Part shown: in pieces, positions 11,213-22,526 of the stretch
How positions within the stretch are numbered: position 1 is the first letter of the stretch
How the letters are laid out: the number at the start of each line of letters is the position of its first letter
From: Agroathelia rolfsii
Lineage: Eukaryota > Basidiomycota > Agaricomycetes > Amylocorticiales > Amylocorticiaceae
Length of the DNA: 64,000 bases
Reading direction: 5' to 3'
Assembly: GCA_018343915.1 (NCBI GenBank)
Contig: JABRWF010000005.1
Span: forward strand, 3,011,001 to 3,075,000
Translations under genes and position numbers: made by a program
The notes under the pieces: model-generated
Databases searched by the model: none
Seen by the model: only the letters and a program-made list of their open reading frames with translations
Told to the model about the DNA's origin: nothing

Positions 11213-12328
11213 CTACTGCAACCGATCTAAGGAGGCGTCGGAAACGAGGCTGTTGTCTTTGAAAGGGGTTGAAGCCTTCATCGAGGAAGCAAAAGGCGGA
11301 TTGTCCGGGGTCGTTATCGGTCTCCAGATGTGAGAATTGTTCACTTCAACGGGTTGCTGCATAGCGGGAATCGGGGCCGGAGCCATGTTCTCCTTTGCAA
11401 GGGGCACCGTGACGCTTATGTGCTCCCATTGCAATGAGCGAAGGGAGCACGAATGGTTGGTTTCGACAGGATTTTCGGATGCCTTGGATTCAACGTGTGT
11501 ATCCTGAGTCTGAGGTATATCCCATCGTGCAGGACGGAGCTCGGTCCAATCCCATTTACGCCAGTCTCCTGCATCACATGGGGGAAGTTGGTTACTAGGA
11601 CTGCGTCCGGTACGAGTCAGATATGCTTCCAAAGCAGGATCTGGGTCAGGCCTCGTGATCTGTGGGCGCATTCGCGCCTTAGGACCCAAGTTGGGGGCAT
11701 CCATCGATTGTGATTCTAGCTGCTCTGCAGGTTCAGGAGCCTCAGGTGTGCCGTCGTCGGAAACCAACGATGGCGTGGCAGATGAGGTTGATGTCTCAGG
11801 TTGGCTCTGCTGTGATGACACAATCATCAGTTTACCGCCTTATGATGATCACGATGATGGTAGTGGCGCGGCAGAGCTCACCTCGAATTGCAGTGTACGC
11901 GGCGCCAGCTTGCTGCCTTTAGCGGCCTTGCGCAGACATCGCCCTTTGTGTGTTTGCCAGTGAAACAAATCGTATGAGCTTTTAGGGGAAAGCTTGATTT
12001 TTTTGCCACATAGACGGCAGCCGACGAGAGTGGGTCCTTCGACGTCGGCCATGGGATCGTCACGAAGTTTTTGCTCCCTTGCTCGTTCAGCGGTCGAACG
12101 ACCCTTGCTATCAACATTGAAATGCCAAAATCAATTCGAGACATTTTAAAATAGCAGATCCAAATGAAGCTCACGTCGTTGCTGTAGTATCACATTTTTG
12201 AGCGGCGCCTGCTTTCTTGTCAGGTTTAATACTGATGATTATAATTGTAACAATTCCCTGATCAGTGCCATGTAAATAATTTATATGATTAAATGAAGGG
12301 GGGCTTACCTGAAAGTCGAATAGGACAT
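11213..12328 (-). CDS. Orphan protein with a C2HC zinc-type motif
   Basis: Four exons (12328-12309, 12231-12175, 12107-11882, 11809-11213) sum exactly to 300 codons (299 aa). Residues about 60-90 hold CRLCGKKIKLSPKSSYDLFH followed by WQTHKGRC, a CX2C...HX3HX3C arrangement typical of small zinc-binding modules that I have seen described only in basidiomycete hypothetical proteins. An alkaline helix (STAERAREQKLRDDP) precedes it. The C-terminal two thirds are Ser/Pro/Gln-rich and probably disordered. The last acceptor is a CAGCAG tandem, so two isoforms differing by one glutamine are possible. Function is unknown; DNA or RNA binding is a guess. No neighbour suggests a pathway. Confidence 0.65.
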
Positions 12329-12904
12329 ATAAGCTATTTTCTAGAGGCTAGATATGGGCGCGATTAAAAAATATGGCGTAGCTAGCAGGATAGCCGGTTG
12401 CGGCGAGGATGCAAGTCAAGTGAGAGGGCGAAGTGGGTAAATATTAATTTGTCGAGCGGTTTAACTAGAATGAAAATCTAAATAAGATGAGGGGGAGACA
12501 AAAAGAATTTTATGAAGAGGTGCCAGAGGGTGAGGGAGCCGAGCTGAAGTGGTTGTGGGTCCTTGTGGGTCCCTTTAACAGGCATTGTATTCCCTCCTCC
12601 CAAACGGGCGGTGGTTCCGGCCGGAAGCAACAACGTGTTTTGATCGGCGACGTGCCTTTTCCAGCCACCGCCACAGCAGCCACCATGTGGCTTTGTGCTT
12701 GGACTTTTCTTTCTTATTACTTTTCTCTCTGAGTACCGCCGCGGCCACTTGGCTTTTTTCATCTGCTTTCTTTTCCTTCTCTCTTTCTTCGATTCTTTTT
12801 TCGGACTCTCTGGCTCTTTCTGGAATAGAATAATAGACCTTCCCCCTATAGACCCTAGACAACAGTTCTGCTTTCTTTGTCTCAAATTTTTCAAGCGGCT
12901 TCCC
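12329..12904. other. Intergenic, divergent
   Basis: About 580 bp between two divergent genes, ending in a long pyrimidine-rich tract (about 12690-12800) just upstream of the F-box gene, suggestive of a core promoter or leader. The tract creates long spurious open frames on both strands; no gene is supported. Confidence 0.45.
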
Positions 12905-14380
12905 ATGCATCAAGCACTTCTCATCGACGAAATTCTTCGGCACACAGTGGCCTTTTCAGACAATGTGGAGCTTGCGGTACTAGCAAGGACCTGTCGTGCA
13001 TTCCATGAGCCGGCTCTCGATCGCCTTTGGAGTGTTCTCTACTCACCTGCACCTTTACTACGTTTGCTTCCTGTGACAAGTGAAAGTGCAGACGACTTGC
13101 AGGTGAGCATAATTATCTACATCCGTCTTATCTCTTATCTATCTGACCATCTACAGAATACTACGGCCAATATATCTAGATTCCAATTCTATGCAGCTCG
13201 CGTCCAAAACATCTACCAGACTAGACCTGCCTCTGTTGGCACACGTATCCTGCCCGACTCGGAGGCGTCATTCGTTTTGTTTCCAAGGTTGAAATCCATT
13301 CATATCACCCAGCCTGTCCGGGAGTCCAAAACTCTAACGCATCTGTGTGCTTCGTCTCACTTCCGGAGTCTAGAAGTGAATCTTGGCTTCAGAGAAGTGA
13401 TTGACCCCGATGTCGCCTCTTTCCTGGAGGATGCAGCAAGACGATCCATTCCTATCGAGCATATTGACCTACGAGGGTCTGGATCACTGCGGCTCTACAC
13501 CGCCGTCAGCTCCTTGACTTCGCTAGTCTCCCTGCGCTTACGGAGTGGGATAAAGCAGCAAATATCTCCCGAGGTTGTCCTCGCCATTTCACTCTTTCCC
13601 AAGCTGGAAACTTTTGAAATTCACGCAGGTCCCCTCGACCTAGAGTGCATAGAACCTATATCAGGCAGGCCCGTGTTTCCTTCCCTGCGTCATCTTCGAG
13701 TCTGGGGATGCCATGCCCTTGTTCCCTTCATTTTAACGCATTGTCAACTAAATACCCTTCAGACTATCGAGGTCAGAAGTCCTAATTCAGACGATCCAGT
13801 ACCTTACTGGGAAAATGTACTGCCCATGATTGCCGTTAAATCATCTAGTAGCGCCTCCTACATACATCTAGAAGATCGTAGCTGGACCTCTTCAATATCC
13901 TTCCCACTGGAGTTGCTCCAGCCGTTGTCTCTTTTGCAAACGCTTAAGATCGATCTTCCTTCGCCTCTGGACTTTAGCGACGCCGAAATCTCGAGGGTGT
14001 TCCGCTCGTGGCCTTCTTTGCGGGAGTTGAGTTTCACCGCACTAGAAGGTCTTGATCGCGTACCCCAAGCGACATTGAAAGGTTTCCGCACCCTAATTAA
14101 ACACTGCCCCCTTTTGGAGCGTCTTTCCATCCATGCCGATTTCTCGAAGCCTATCGAGGAGTCTTCGCCTTCGCCGCTCCTCGCCATTAAATCCGATACG
14201 ATGAACGTCCTTTTCATCGGTGGTAAAGGAGACATAACGCAGCCACAAAAATTGGCCCTGCTTTTTCGCAATATGTTCCCCGCTCTTACCTGTTTGGAGA
14301 CCATTATTGATGACACCTGCGAAAATACTTGGAAAGCTTTCAAAGATGAATTTTATAGACTAGAGACCCCCGCCCATTAA
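12905..14380 (+). CDS. F-box/LRR-type protein
   Basis: Two exons (12905-13102 and 13157-14380; the 54-nt intron is a multiple of three and could also be read through) give 473 aa. The N-terminus carries an F-box-like helix pair (LLIDEILRHTVAF, then LAVLARTCRAFHEPALDRLW), the adaptor that binds Skp1 in SCF ubiquitin ligases. The rest is leucine-rich with repeated L-x-x-L-x-L segments (SLRHLRVWGC, LQTIEVRSP, LLQTLKIDLPS, LRELSFTAL), which would form an irregular LRR substrate-recognition arc. This architecture is extremely expanded in mushroom-forming fungi and substrates are generally unknown. The first in-frame ATG after the pyrimidine tract that opens into the F-box was chosen; upstream sequence is also open. 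It precedes crtI by 377 bp, with no functional link evident. Confidence 0.75.
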   Translation: MHQALLIDEILRHTVAFSDNVELAVLARTCRAFHEPALDRLWSVLYSPAPLLRLLPVTSESADDLQVSIIIYIRLISYLSDHLQNTTANISRFQFYAARVQNIYQTRPASVGTRILPDSEASFVLFPRLKSIHITQPVRESKTLTHLCASSHFRSLEVNLGFREVIDPDVASFLEDAARRSIPIEHIDLRGSGSLRLYTAVSSLTSLVSLRLRSGIKQQISPEVVLAISLFPKLETFEIHAGPLDLECIEPISGRPVFPSLRHLRVWGCHALVPFILTHCQLNTLQTIEVRSPNSDDPVPYWENVLPMIAVKSSSSASYIHLEDRSWTSSISFPLELLQPLSLLQTLKIDLPSPLDFSDAEISRVFRSWPSLRELSFTALEGLDRVPQATLKGFRTLIKHCPLLERLSIHADFSKPIEESSPSPLLAIKSDTMNVLFIGGKGDITQPQKLALLFRNMFPALTCLETIIDDTCENTWKAFKDEFYRLETPAH

Positions 14381-14757
14381 CACGATAGATGATCTTTATA
14401 CATATACCACATAGATTACAGGACACCCCATAGATACCAAGTAATTAGCTTGGATGCGGCCTATATATTCTACCCTTAATGACTAAACATGCTTTTTTGT
14501 TTGGTTTTCTGTTCATATTTTGCGTCATTAATGTATAGCCTGGATTCGTCATGCCCATCGTAATCGCGTCTGTGCTTCCAAATCGGGGTATTTTGGTTGT
14601 ACGATCATGTGTATCTTGTGACGTCACGCGTTGAGATCGCGAGAGGCACCGATCAGGTGCAGAGTAATGTAATGTTCAAGTTAAAACCAACCGACGAGGC
14701 CATGGTATCATGCAACAGTCAAGCTAAACCGCTCTGCAATCTCTGTTCAGCTCTTCC
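14381..14757 (+). promoter_or_regulatory. crtI upstream region
   Basis: Between the F-box gene and crtI. It contains a perfect TGACGTCA (CRE/ATF-type palindrome, 14619-14626), a 15-bp inverted repeat GCACC-GATCA-GGTGC (14646-14660), and three GATC-core sequences (CGATCA at 14602 and 14650, GATCGC at 14635). All lie 100-155 bp before the start codon. GATC-core elements are the kind of site bound by fungal White Collar photoreceptors, and CRE sites by bZIP factors. Binding here is inference only. Confidence 0.4.
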
Positions 14758-17212
14758 ATGTCCTTTCAGCGTCCCAAAGCAGTTGTCATCGGTGCAGGCG
14801 TCGGCGGTGTAGCAGTCGCTACCAGACTGGCCAAAGCAGGCTATTCTGTTCATGTCTATGAGAAAAACGATTTTACAGGCGGTCGATGCTCTCTCATTCA
14901 CCATGACGGATACGTGAGCTACACAAAAATACCTTCGAGATGATATATAAGCTGACCAGCGGAGTGTTCGTTATACAGAGATTTGACCAGGGTCCATCAT
15001 TGTTGCTCCTACCCGACCTCTTCCGTGAGACGTTTGCAGACCTAGGCACATCGTTGTCCGAGGCTGGTGTTCATCTGGTCAAGTGCGACCCAAGCTATCG
15101 TGTGCATTTTCATGATGGGGACTCGTTTATGCTCTCGACGGATTTATCTGTCATGAAGAGAGAAATAGAGAAGATTGAAGGCAAAGACGGCTTTGAGAGG
15201 TGTGTGTACCGACATTTGACTGGGATTTATCTCATTTTTCAACTGCACGTTAGATATCTGAGTTGGCTTCAGGAAGCTCATAGGCATTATGAGCTGTCTG
15301 TTGAGCATGTTCTAAAGAAGAACTTTTCATCGTTTTTCTCTATGCTTCGACCATCGTTCTTGCCACACATTTTAGCCCTTCATCCTTTCGTATCTATTGT
15401 GAGTAGCACCTCTAAGAAATGCGGTCGAAATTGCTGACCTTCTTGAAAGTGGAGCCGAGCTTCAAAGTATTTCAAAACCGAGCGACTGCGCAGAGTCTTT
15501 ACATTCGGGGTATGTAAGTTCTACCTTGTATTGACTCGTACGCTGACACGACATTGCAGTCGATGTATATGGGTGTAAGCAATTTTTCGTGAAGTTAACG
15601 GAACATTTTACTGAATTCGTCAAAACTTCGATGATTAGATGAGGTTTGTTTCTAAAAAAAAAAAACTCATAAAATACATTTATTAAATTAACGTATCTTC
15701 AGCCCATTCGACGCCCCTGGAACATATTCATTATTGCAATATACGGAGTTGGCTGAAGGGATATGGTATCCCATCGGCGGATTTCATGCGGTACGCGAGA
15801 TCGCGGTTCCTTCCGCATATATCCAGCTAATATATTCCCCAAAACTCTAGGTCGTACAAGCCCTTGTGAATCTTGCTAAATCGCAGTCACTCGATCTTAC
15901 GTACCATCTCTCAACACCTGTCACTTCTATCAACCTATCGCCTACCGCTCCTGGGAAACAACGCGCAACCGGTGTTCACCTAGCAAATGGGCAGCATGTC
16001 GAAGCGGATGTCGTAATATGTAATGCAGATCTGGTCTACAGTTTTAAAGAGCTTTTGCCTAAAAGCGAATGGAGCGAAGCTTTAGATAAGAGGAGTGCTA
16101 GCTGCAGTAGTAAGTCATACTGCCTTCGTATTCTCTTTGTGACAGCGAAGACTAAAAATGTCTTAGGTGTTAGTTTTTACTGGTCTATGGATCGCCAAAT
16201 ACCTGAACTAGGTGCTCACAAGTAAGTTGTTTCTTTTATCGCTACTTTTCTTAACTCAACTGAGATCATACCAGCGTTTTCCTGGCGGAACACTACGAAT
16301 CGTCATTTTCTTCCATTTTTGCCTCGCAAGAGCTGCCTACTGAGCCGTCATTCTATGTAAACGTTCCTTCGCGCATAGACAAGAGCGCTGCTCCCGAAGG
16401 CAAGGATGCCGTAGTCGTCCTAGTACCCATAGGCCATCTCGGCGGCCCCCTCGGAGACGCGAACACGAAAGGAAGAATGACAGAAGTCGTGCAAATTGCA
16501 CGGGAGAAAGTGCTGGCAACGCTCGAGACCAGACTTAGGATGGGCCATGGTTCGTTTGAACAGCATATCGCCCACGAGATAGTCAATACACCGGAGACAT
16601 GTAAGTCTTCTCTTCACTATTAAAAAATCAATGGGCTTATTGTGGATTGCCGGATCTAGGGAAGGAGAAGTTCAATCTTGACAAGGGAGCCATCCTGGGC
16701 TTATCCCATAGTTTTTTGTAGGCACATTTCGCGGATTTTTGTAAAGAGGAAAAGCATTCTCAATCACCATTCTATAGCAACGTCCTCTCTTTCCGCCCAC
16801 AAACGCGACACCCCGATATCGATAGCTGCTATTTTGTCGGTGCATCTACCCATCCTGGCACAGGGTGAGCATTATGCGCCCATCCTTCCCTCATCGAGCC
16901 CTAAGTTCCTTTTTTCTCCTGGATAGGGTGCCTATATGCCTTGCAGGCGCCAAGATAACTGCTGCCCAAGTGCTTTCTGACTCCGGTCATCCACATGACC
17001 CAGTACTGTCATCATACTCTCCTTACAAGCCGGGGCGCCCTTCACGAGGACTCGATACTGTAGCGCCATTAGCTTCATGGAGATCCGTCATCAGAGTAGT
17101 GGTGGCTACCTTCGCGCTCTACGCTATCGTAGTTACGTTTGGTTTGATGAGCCCAACGGTTACTCCGATTAAGCCGAGTAAGGGGAGGGACCGAATAGGG
17201 ATATACATATAG
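14758..17212 (+). CDS. crtI: Phytoene desaturase
   Basis: FAD-dependent carotenoid desaturase converting phytoene to lycopene (or further). Thirteen exons (14758-14913, 14979-15199, 15254-15398, 15450-15509, 15560-15574, 15639-15643, 15703-15790, 15851-16109, 16167-16221, 16275-16600, 16660-16717, 16778-16864, 16927-17212) total 587 codons (586 aa), the fungal CrtI/AL-1 length. N-terminal dinucleotide fold VVIGAGVGGVAVATRLAKAG with YEKNDFTGGRC, then RFDQGPSLLLLPD, SPFDAPGTYSLLQYTE and WYPIGGFHA; near the end DSCYFVGASTHPGTGVPICLAGAK is the carotenoid-dehydrogenase signature. A C-terminal hydrophobic helix (VVVATFALYAIVVTFGL) would anchor it in the membrane, as in other fungal CrtI. Exon 5 is 15 nt and exon 6 only 5 nt (ATGAG). 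Tail-to-tail with crtYB. Confidence 0.96.
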
Positions 17213-17501
17213 TCTGACTTGTATGAGTTGTATTAATACTGTTTGGGTGTAATACGATGTAAGCCGTTGCAGTGCCAAACGACCAAGGTTCTGTCTCTCG
17301 AGTTCGTGATTTGTGGTAACAAGTGTGATTTCTTATTTTACAATATCAAATCTATTTCAGTTATGCGTTCATCTTGTCGTTTATTTTCACCCATCTGTAT
17401 TCAGTCATCATTTCTAGTCTGCAGTCAAGAAGTGATTGATTTATCCAGATAGGAGTCCAAGCATAAGCATTACATTTTAACATATAAGTACAGTATCTAT
17501 A

Positions 17502-19716
17502 TCACCTCTTTCCCGTTGCTTCCCAAGCCAAAGCCAGCCGGCGCTTCCACGGAACACGAACTCTTTCAACACCTCTACCATACTCTAGAAGTGTCTGCCC
17601 CACCTCCAGGTATTGTTCAATGGCTACATACAGTCCAGCGCGTGCACCGGGTGGCATCTGAGCGATGGCCGGTCCAGAGGAGGCGTACATCGCACGTGCA
17701 CATGCGACGAGGTGAGCTTGGTAGTCAAAGATGAGCGCCTCTAGCGCTGCGTCTATCGCAGCATCTCCTGTCTTGCCGCCCTCTACCAGCAAAGAGAACT
17801 CTTCGTCGCTCTCCTTGGGTATCGATGTGGCCTGCGGTGGGTGTCGATTGACATAATCGACAATATCAGCAGGTCCAAGTGCCCGTCCTGTTGCCTGGCG
17901 GAAGATGTACGGCGTGTGCTCGGCGAGCCAGCGCGCGGGGATGTAGCATCGCTGCCCTTGGCGAGCGTCGACACGGATATCGCGCGCAATATTGACCAGC
18001 TGGAGAGCACGGCCAACACGCTGGGCGTGATAAAGCACGTTCAAGGGCGCGGTGGTGGATATACGCGATTTAACACTTTGGGGACGATGCTCCAGGTCGG
18101 TGTCGGCGGTGAAATCTAGCTCTCCATCTTTGTCCTCATCGCTTATGCCTGGCCAGAGCAAGTGGACGCACATGCCTGCGACAGAGCCGGCGACGCATTG
18201 GCTATAGCGCATGAGATCTGCGTTGGTTTGGATGGGCCATTCGTGTGGTGCTGAATATTCCGTCTTTGCTTGGACGCTGTCTCCTGCAGATGGATGGCGG
18301 TGCGGGGTAAACTGAAGGTCGGTATGGAAGCCATCAATGAGCTGGTCGAAGTATTTGCGGGGGATACGTGCTGCCAGGGATGGATACAAAGCCGCGATGC
18401 TGGCGGTCTCGTCGTTCATCCCCTCAGACGATGTGGGCCCCTCGGTGGGGTGGTATGAGGGATTGTTCATGAGCTGTCGGATTCTCTGTAAGGCAATCTC
18501 TGCCTCTTTTGGTGAGGGTGCATCATCTATAAGATTGTCGCAAATCCGACAGAGGGCATAGCTTGTGGTCCTTGTTAGTCGGTGGACGGTGTATGCAAAA
18601 AGTTCTTGAGACTTACAGTTGAAGTAAACCTATCCTCTCTCTACCTTCGAAAAGCATGCTGGCAGCAAGGAAACTCTTACCATGCTCCTATACTATGATC
18701 AGCCAAACGAAATAATTGAGGATTGTTTGAATCAGAATTACCTTGTGTCTAAGAACATCATATGCCATGTCTAGTTCATCTAGACGTTCTCGAGGCCAAC
18801 GACTAGGGTTCACGAGCAAGGCCCTGAGGAGCATGTAAGCCCTGTCCAGGCCAATAGCATTCATGCAAGCTGACCTGATAGGGGATCCTACTACATCTAA
18901 TCCAAATGTGTCCCAGATCGCAAAGGCTTTGCTCGCTGCGACGAGCCCAAAAACGATCATGACATTTGTCACCAAGAAGAATATTGCCTCTTCAATCTCA
19001 AGGTTCGGCCACAGGTACCAGCCTAATTTAGTACCCGTAGAGATTGACCAAGTCCCGCGACGGAGGGATAATGTGTCCACAAGCCAGAGGTACAGGGTCG
19101 GTAGGAGTATTGGAAGAGCAGTGCATGTGAGCGGAAGCGAAACTAAGTGCGAAGACGCGAGGATCCATAGAAATAACATGAACGGGCCTGACCAAAGTAG
19201 TATCAGGCCTAAATAAGTGCCCACGCCTCCGGCATATGTTAATACAAGGCCTAAGATGCACACGGAAGCGAGGAAGGTTGTTCCGAGGTATTTATTCTGG
19301 GATGAAGTAGAATGCCTGGGCAAATGCAGGGGGTGTAGGACTGGCTTGGAAAGTACAAGGTAAAGTTGGGAGGTGATGTATGTTTGGATCACAAAGAAGA
19401 AAAGTTCTTCAATAGGAACGAAGAACAGAGTGGGACCCATGACGGCATGTGGTGGGTATGACCATATCTGAGTTCTGACCAGATAGGAATCCCAGGGGAT
19501 TGTGGAGACAAATGCGACCTGCCCGTGTCCGAGTCAGTGGTATATATGCGCGTGAGTTGACTTTGCAGGAAGCTGAGAGAAGGATTGAATGAATCATACC
19601 GTAACAAGGAAACTTGTGAGGAAAACATCCCGCGAGGTCCGTATGCGTCTAAACGTCCACCATAATATCAGAGCAGGTGGAATAGTGAAATAAATGTGAC
19701 TTTTAACGTGTTCCAT
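17502..19716 (-). CDS. crtYB: Bifunctional lycopene cyclase/phytoene synthase
   Basis: Makes phytoene from two geranylgeranyl diphosphates and cyclises lycopene to beta-carotene. Four exons (19716-19600, 19518-18742, 18675-18617, 18561-17502) total 671 codons (670 aa), close to known fungal fusions. The N-terminal half is a membrane protein with the two-repeat fungal cyclase: STIPWDSYLVRTQIWSYPP, VPIEELFFFVIQT, then EIEEAIFFLVTNVMIVFG. The C-terminal half is a squalene/phytoene synthase with aspartate-rich motifs CRICDNLIDDA and LVNIARDIRVDA. The start MEHVKSHIYFTIPPAL places a hydrophobic first helix as in relatives. It is divergent from the carotenoid oxygenase (509 bp between starts) and convergent with crtI, so these three genes form a compact pathway locus. 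Confidence 0.96.
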
Positions 19717-20225
19717 CGTGTTGAAAGCGGCAAAAAAACGTCAGTTAGGTTAGTGAACTGCATAGTAGGTTGCAACTCACACTTTGGCGTAATCCCAGCC
19801 CATGGGTGCTCAAGTGCAACGTTGGGATGCCCAATGCTGATGTCGAGTCTTTCATTGTACGTGCACATCGATGCCGTTGTGCGGCCATCCAGATCGAGAA
19901 ATGCTTCATACGTTCAAAGGCCGGAGATCGGCGCTCGGAGAAGCGCTCATAGATGACGCCATAATGCATGATGCCTTCACGGCGGAAGTACATTGTGTGT
20001 TCTCGGCTTGATCGGTACAAAGTTAATCGTTAATCGGAGCCACTTGTCAGCACATGACATGGAAGAATTTGGGCTTTGGGTTCTGGCTCTAGCTCCTCTC
20101 TTTCGTCACACGTTTGAAGTCATTCGTTATACCATTTGCCGTCAATAGTAGCGAGAGAAAATGCCAGTACTATACACTAACTTGCTTGGGACAGCAAACG
20201 CCCATCCAGACCCAGTAGTACCTTC
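19717..20225. promoter_or_regulatory. Shared divergent promoter, crtYB / carotenoid oxygenase
   Basis: The 509 bp between divergent start codons contain a run of GATC/ATCGAT-type sites within 150 bp (ATCGAT 19867, GATCGA 19892, GATCGG 19926 and 20010) and an ACGTCA half-site at 19738, close to the crtYB start. Similar cores occur upstream of crtI. Co-regulation, possibly by light, is inferred. An open frame on the minus strand (19745-20020) is probably leader or chance. Confidence 0.4.
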
Positions 20226-22526
20226 ATGCATCCATACCTTACTGGAAACCGTGCTCCCGTCACTCATGAGCTTCCCCTGACTCCTTGTCATGTGGCACAA
20301 GGCCACATACCTGAGGAAATGATAGGTGGTATCTACGTTCGCAATGGGAGCAATCCAGCACCGAAAGTAAACGTCGACAAGTCAAGAAATTACCACATGT
20401 AAGGGCGGCTAATGCAATCTATTTGCTCTTAGCTATCTATTAACCTGTACCCAACAATATGCTCAGGTTTGATGGAGATGGCATGCTCGCTGGTGTATAT
20501 TTTGATCCTATACAAGGGCCCATGTTTACTAGCCGCTGGATACAAACAGACGTCCTCAAAACCGCTCAAAAGCTTCAGCTTTCTCGTCCCGTTTTCCCCA
20601 GCATTACTACCCTCATCAACCCTAATGAGGACACACTATATCTTGTTTATTCCTTTCTGCGCACGATGGCTATATTTCTTCTCACATCGCTTGCCCAAGT
20701 CTTATCGTTTGCTCATCTTCACGGCCTTCGCCTACTCAGGCGAGTCAGCGTTGCCAACACCGCTATAATGTGGTGGGACCGCATGGCTTTGGCGACGTGT
20801 GAAAGCGGGCCTCCTATGAAGATTGCATTACCGGAACTTGAAACCAAGGGATGGTGGCCATTAGGTGAAGGTACACAGGAAGATCCTGGTTTAATCTCGC
20901 GAGGAGGCATCAAAGCATTCTTTGAAGAATGGACGACAGCTCATGTATGTATAATTTACTCTACTTCACAAATCTCGGCTTAAAATTCATGGTGCTTTCC
21001 CTAGCCTCATGTCGATCCTATCACGAACGAATTCATAGCATTCCACTCTTCATTTTCTGCGCCTTACATCTTTTACTCCGTTTTGCCCCCACACTCTTCC
21101 TCACACCAGAAGAAACTTCTAAGGGTGCCCATTCCAGGTCTCGAGGGGCCCCGGATGATGCATGACTTTGGCGTCAGTCTTCGTCACACGCTTATCCTGG
21201 ACTTTCCACTATCGCTCCAAATCTTCCCTTCGTTTTCACTCCACGCACCTTTCTTATCATCATGGAAAGACCTGACGAATTTCGCCAAACGCCCTCTCCT
21301 TGCTCTACCGTTAACTTGGCGCATCCGCCCAACTTTGACGTATTCTCCTCAAAGTGCCTCACGGATTGGTGTTCTACCGCGATACGAGCCGGAGCAAGTA
21401 AAATGGTATACCTTGGATAGGAAAGGTGGCTGTGTATTCCACACAGTCAATGCATGGGATGACGAAGACGAGACATGCAGGGGTAAAGATAAGGCAGTAA
21501 ACCTCCTCGTGAGTCGTATGGGTGGAGATAACCTAGTTTGGACTGCGGGGAATATCAATCCACCGACTGCCGCTATCGCTCATGATCGACCACATCAATA
21601 CGAAAAGCCTAACGTTGATTCGGAACAAGATGAATGTCTTTTGTATTACTGTACGTGGTGATCTTTTCGCTCTGACCTTGATCTGAATACTTGACCCGAC
21701 AGATCGTTTACCACTTCTCTGCGACCCTGGGACAGAACTACGCCCTAGCCATGCGTTCCCGTTATTCTCATTGCCCTTCGAGTTTTCGACGCTTCACCCC
21801 CAAAAAAGTATGCGAGATGCACGATGGGTGTGGGGCTGCTCCCTCTTCGGTGCTGGATCTGATCATGGCCCTTTCTCTAACACGGCAATGGAGAAGAATA
21901 CTTGTGAGTCTTTCCACGATCTAGAGAAGGCGTCGAATGAGGACAGCTCCCCGGATTCCCGCAGTAGTGCATACACTACGGCGCTCAGCTCAGGCTTCAA
22001 GATCGACTGCCTGGTCAAGGCCAACGTTCGTGCCCTCATCGAACGCGGGATACAGAGAAACCAAGGAGAATGTGCGCGACCCGTGGATACAAGGAGCCCC
22101 AGGGAAATCTGGGGGACGGCACGGCATGGTCACCACGCTGAGGATATCATCAAGGTGTTCAAGCTACCTCAGGGGTGGTATGCACAGGAAGTCACTTTTG
22201 TGCCTCGTCGACGAGCGTCTTCATCCACGTCGCCGCATACCAGCCACGAAGACACGACGGTATCAGAAGAGGACGAAGACGATGGATACCTTCTAACATA
22301 TGTTTTCGACGAGAATCAGCTCGACCAGCCTCTCTCGGACTCGGTGGACGGGAACGGGGAAGATGAATCGGCTGCGTTGGCTCGAGCTACATCGGAGCTC
22401 TGGATCATTGACGCACGCACGATGAACGAGGAGAGTGTGACACGGATCGCGCTCCCACAGCGCGTACCCTACGGTTTACATGGCGAGTGGTTTGCTCGCC
22501 ATCAGGTTGAAAGGCAATTTGTCTAA
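20226..22526 (+). CDS. Carotenoid oxygenase (retinal-forming type)
   Basis: Non-haem iron dioxygenase of the carotenoid cleavage family; by context the CarX/Cco1-like enzyme that cuts beta-carotene (or torulene) to retinal. Four exons (20226-20398, 20467-20944, 21005-21650, 21703-22526) total 707 codons (706 aa), near the length of fungal CarX. Seen: YLTGNRAPV, IPEEMIGGIYVRNGSNP, YHMFDGDGML, SVANTAIMWW, CESGPPMKI and RVPYGLHGEWF. Four histidines sit where the iron ligands are expected: His217 (TAHPHVD), His270 (MMHDFGVS), His363 (VFHTVNAW) and His692 (GLHGEWF). The start is the first ATG of the conserved frame; a short upstream exon cannot be excluded. A low-complexity acidic insert (about 22210-22290) lies in the C-terminal third. 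Cleavage site and substrate are inferred from the neighbours. Confidence 0.92.

Noticed and set aside
12478..12943. Long minus-strand lysine-rich frames near the F-box gene
   Set aside because: They are read through the pyrimidine tract on the opposite strand; low complexity only.
17502..19716. Two separate genes for lycopene cyclase and phytoene synthase
   Set aside because: One open splice path joins both halves with a small 59-nt exon and the total is whole codons, as in known fungal fusions.
19745..20020. Minus-strand open frame upstream of crtYB as an extra N-terminal exon
   Set aside because: The ATG at 19716 gives a start with the conserved first helix, and exon sums already total 671 codons. 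The extra frame has no carotenoid-cyclase resemblance.
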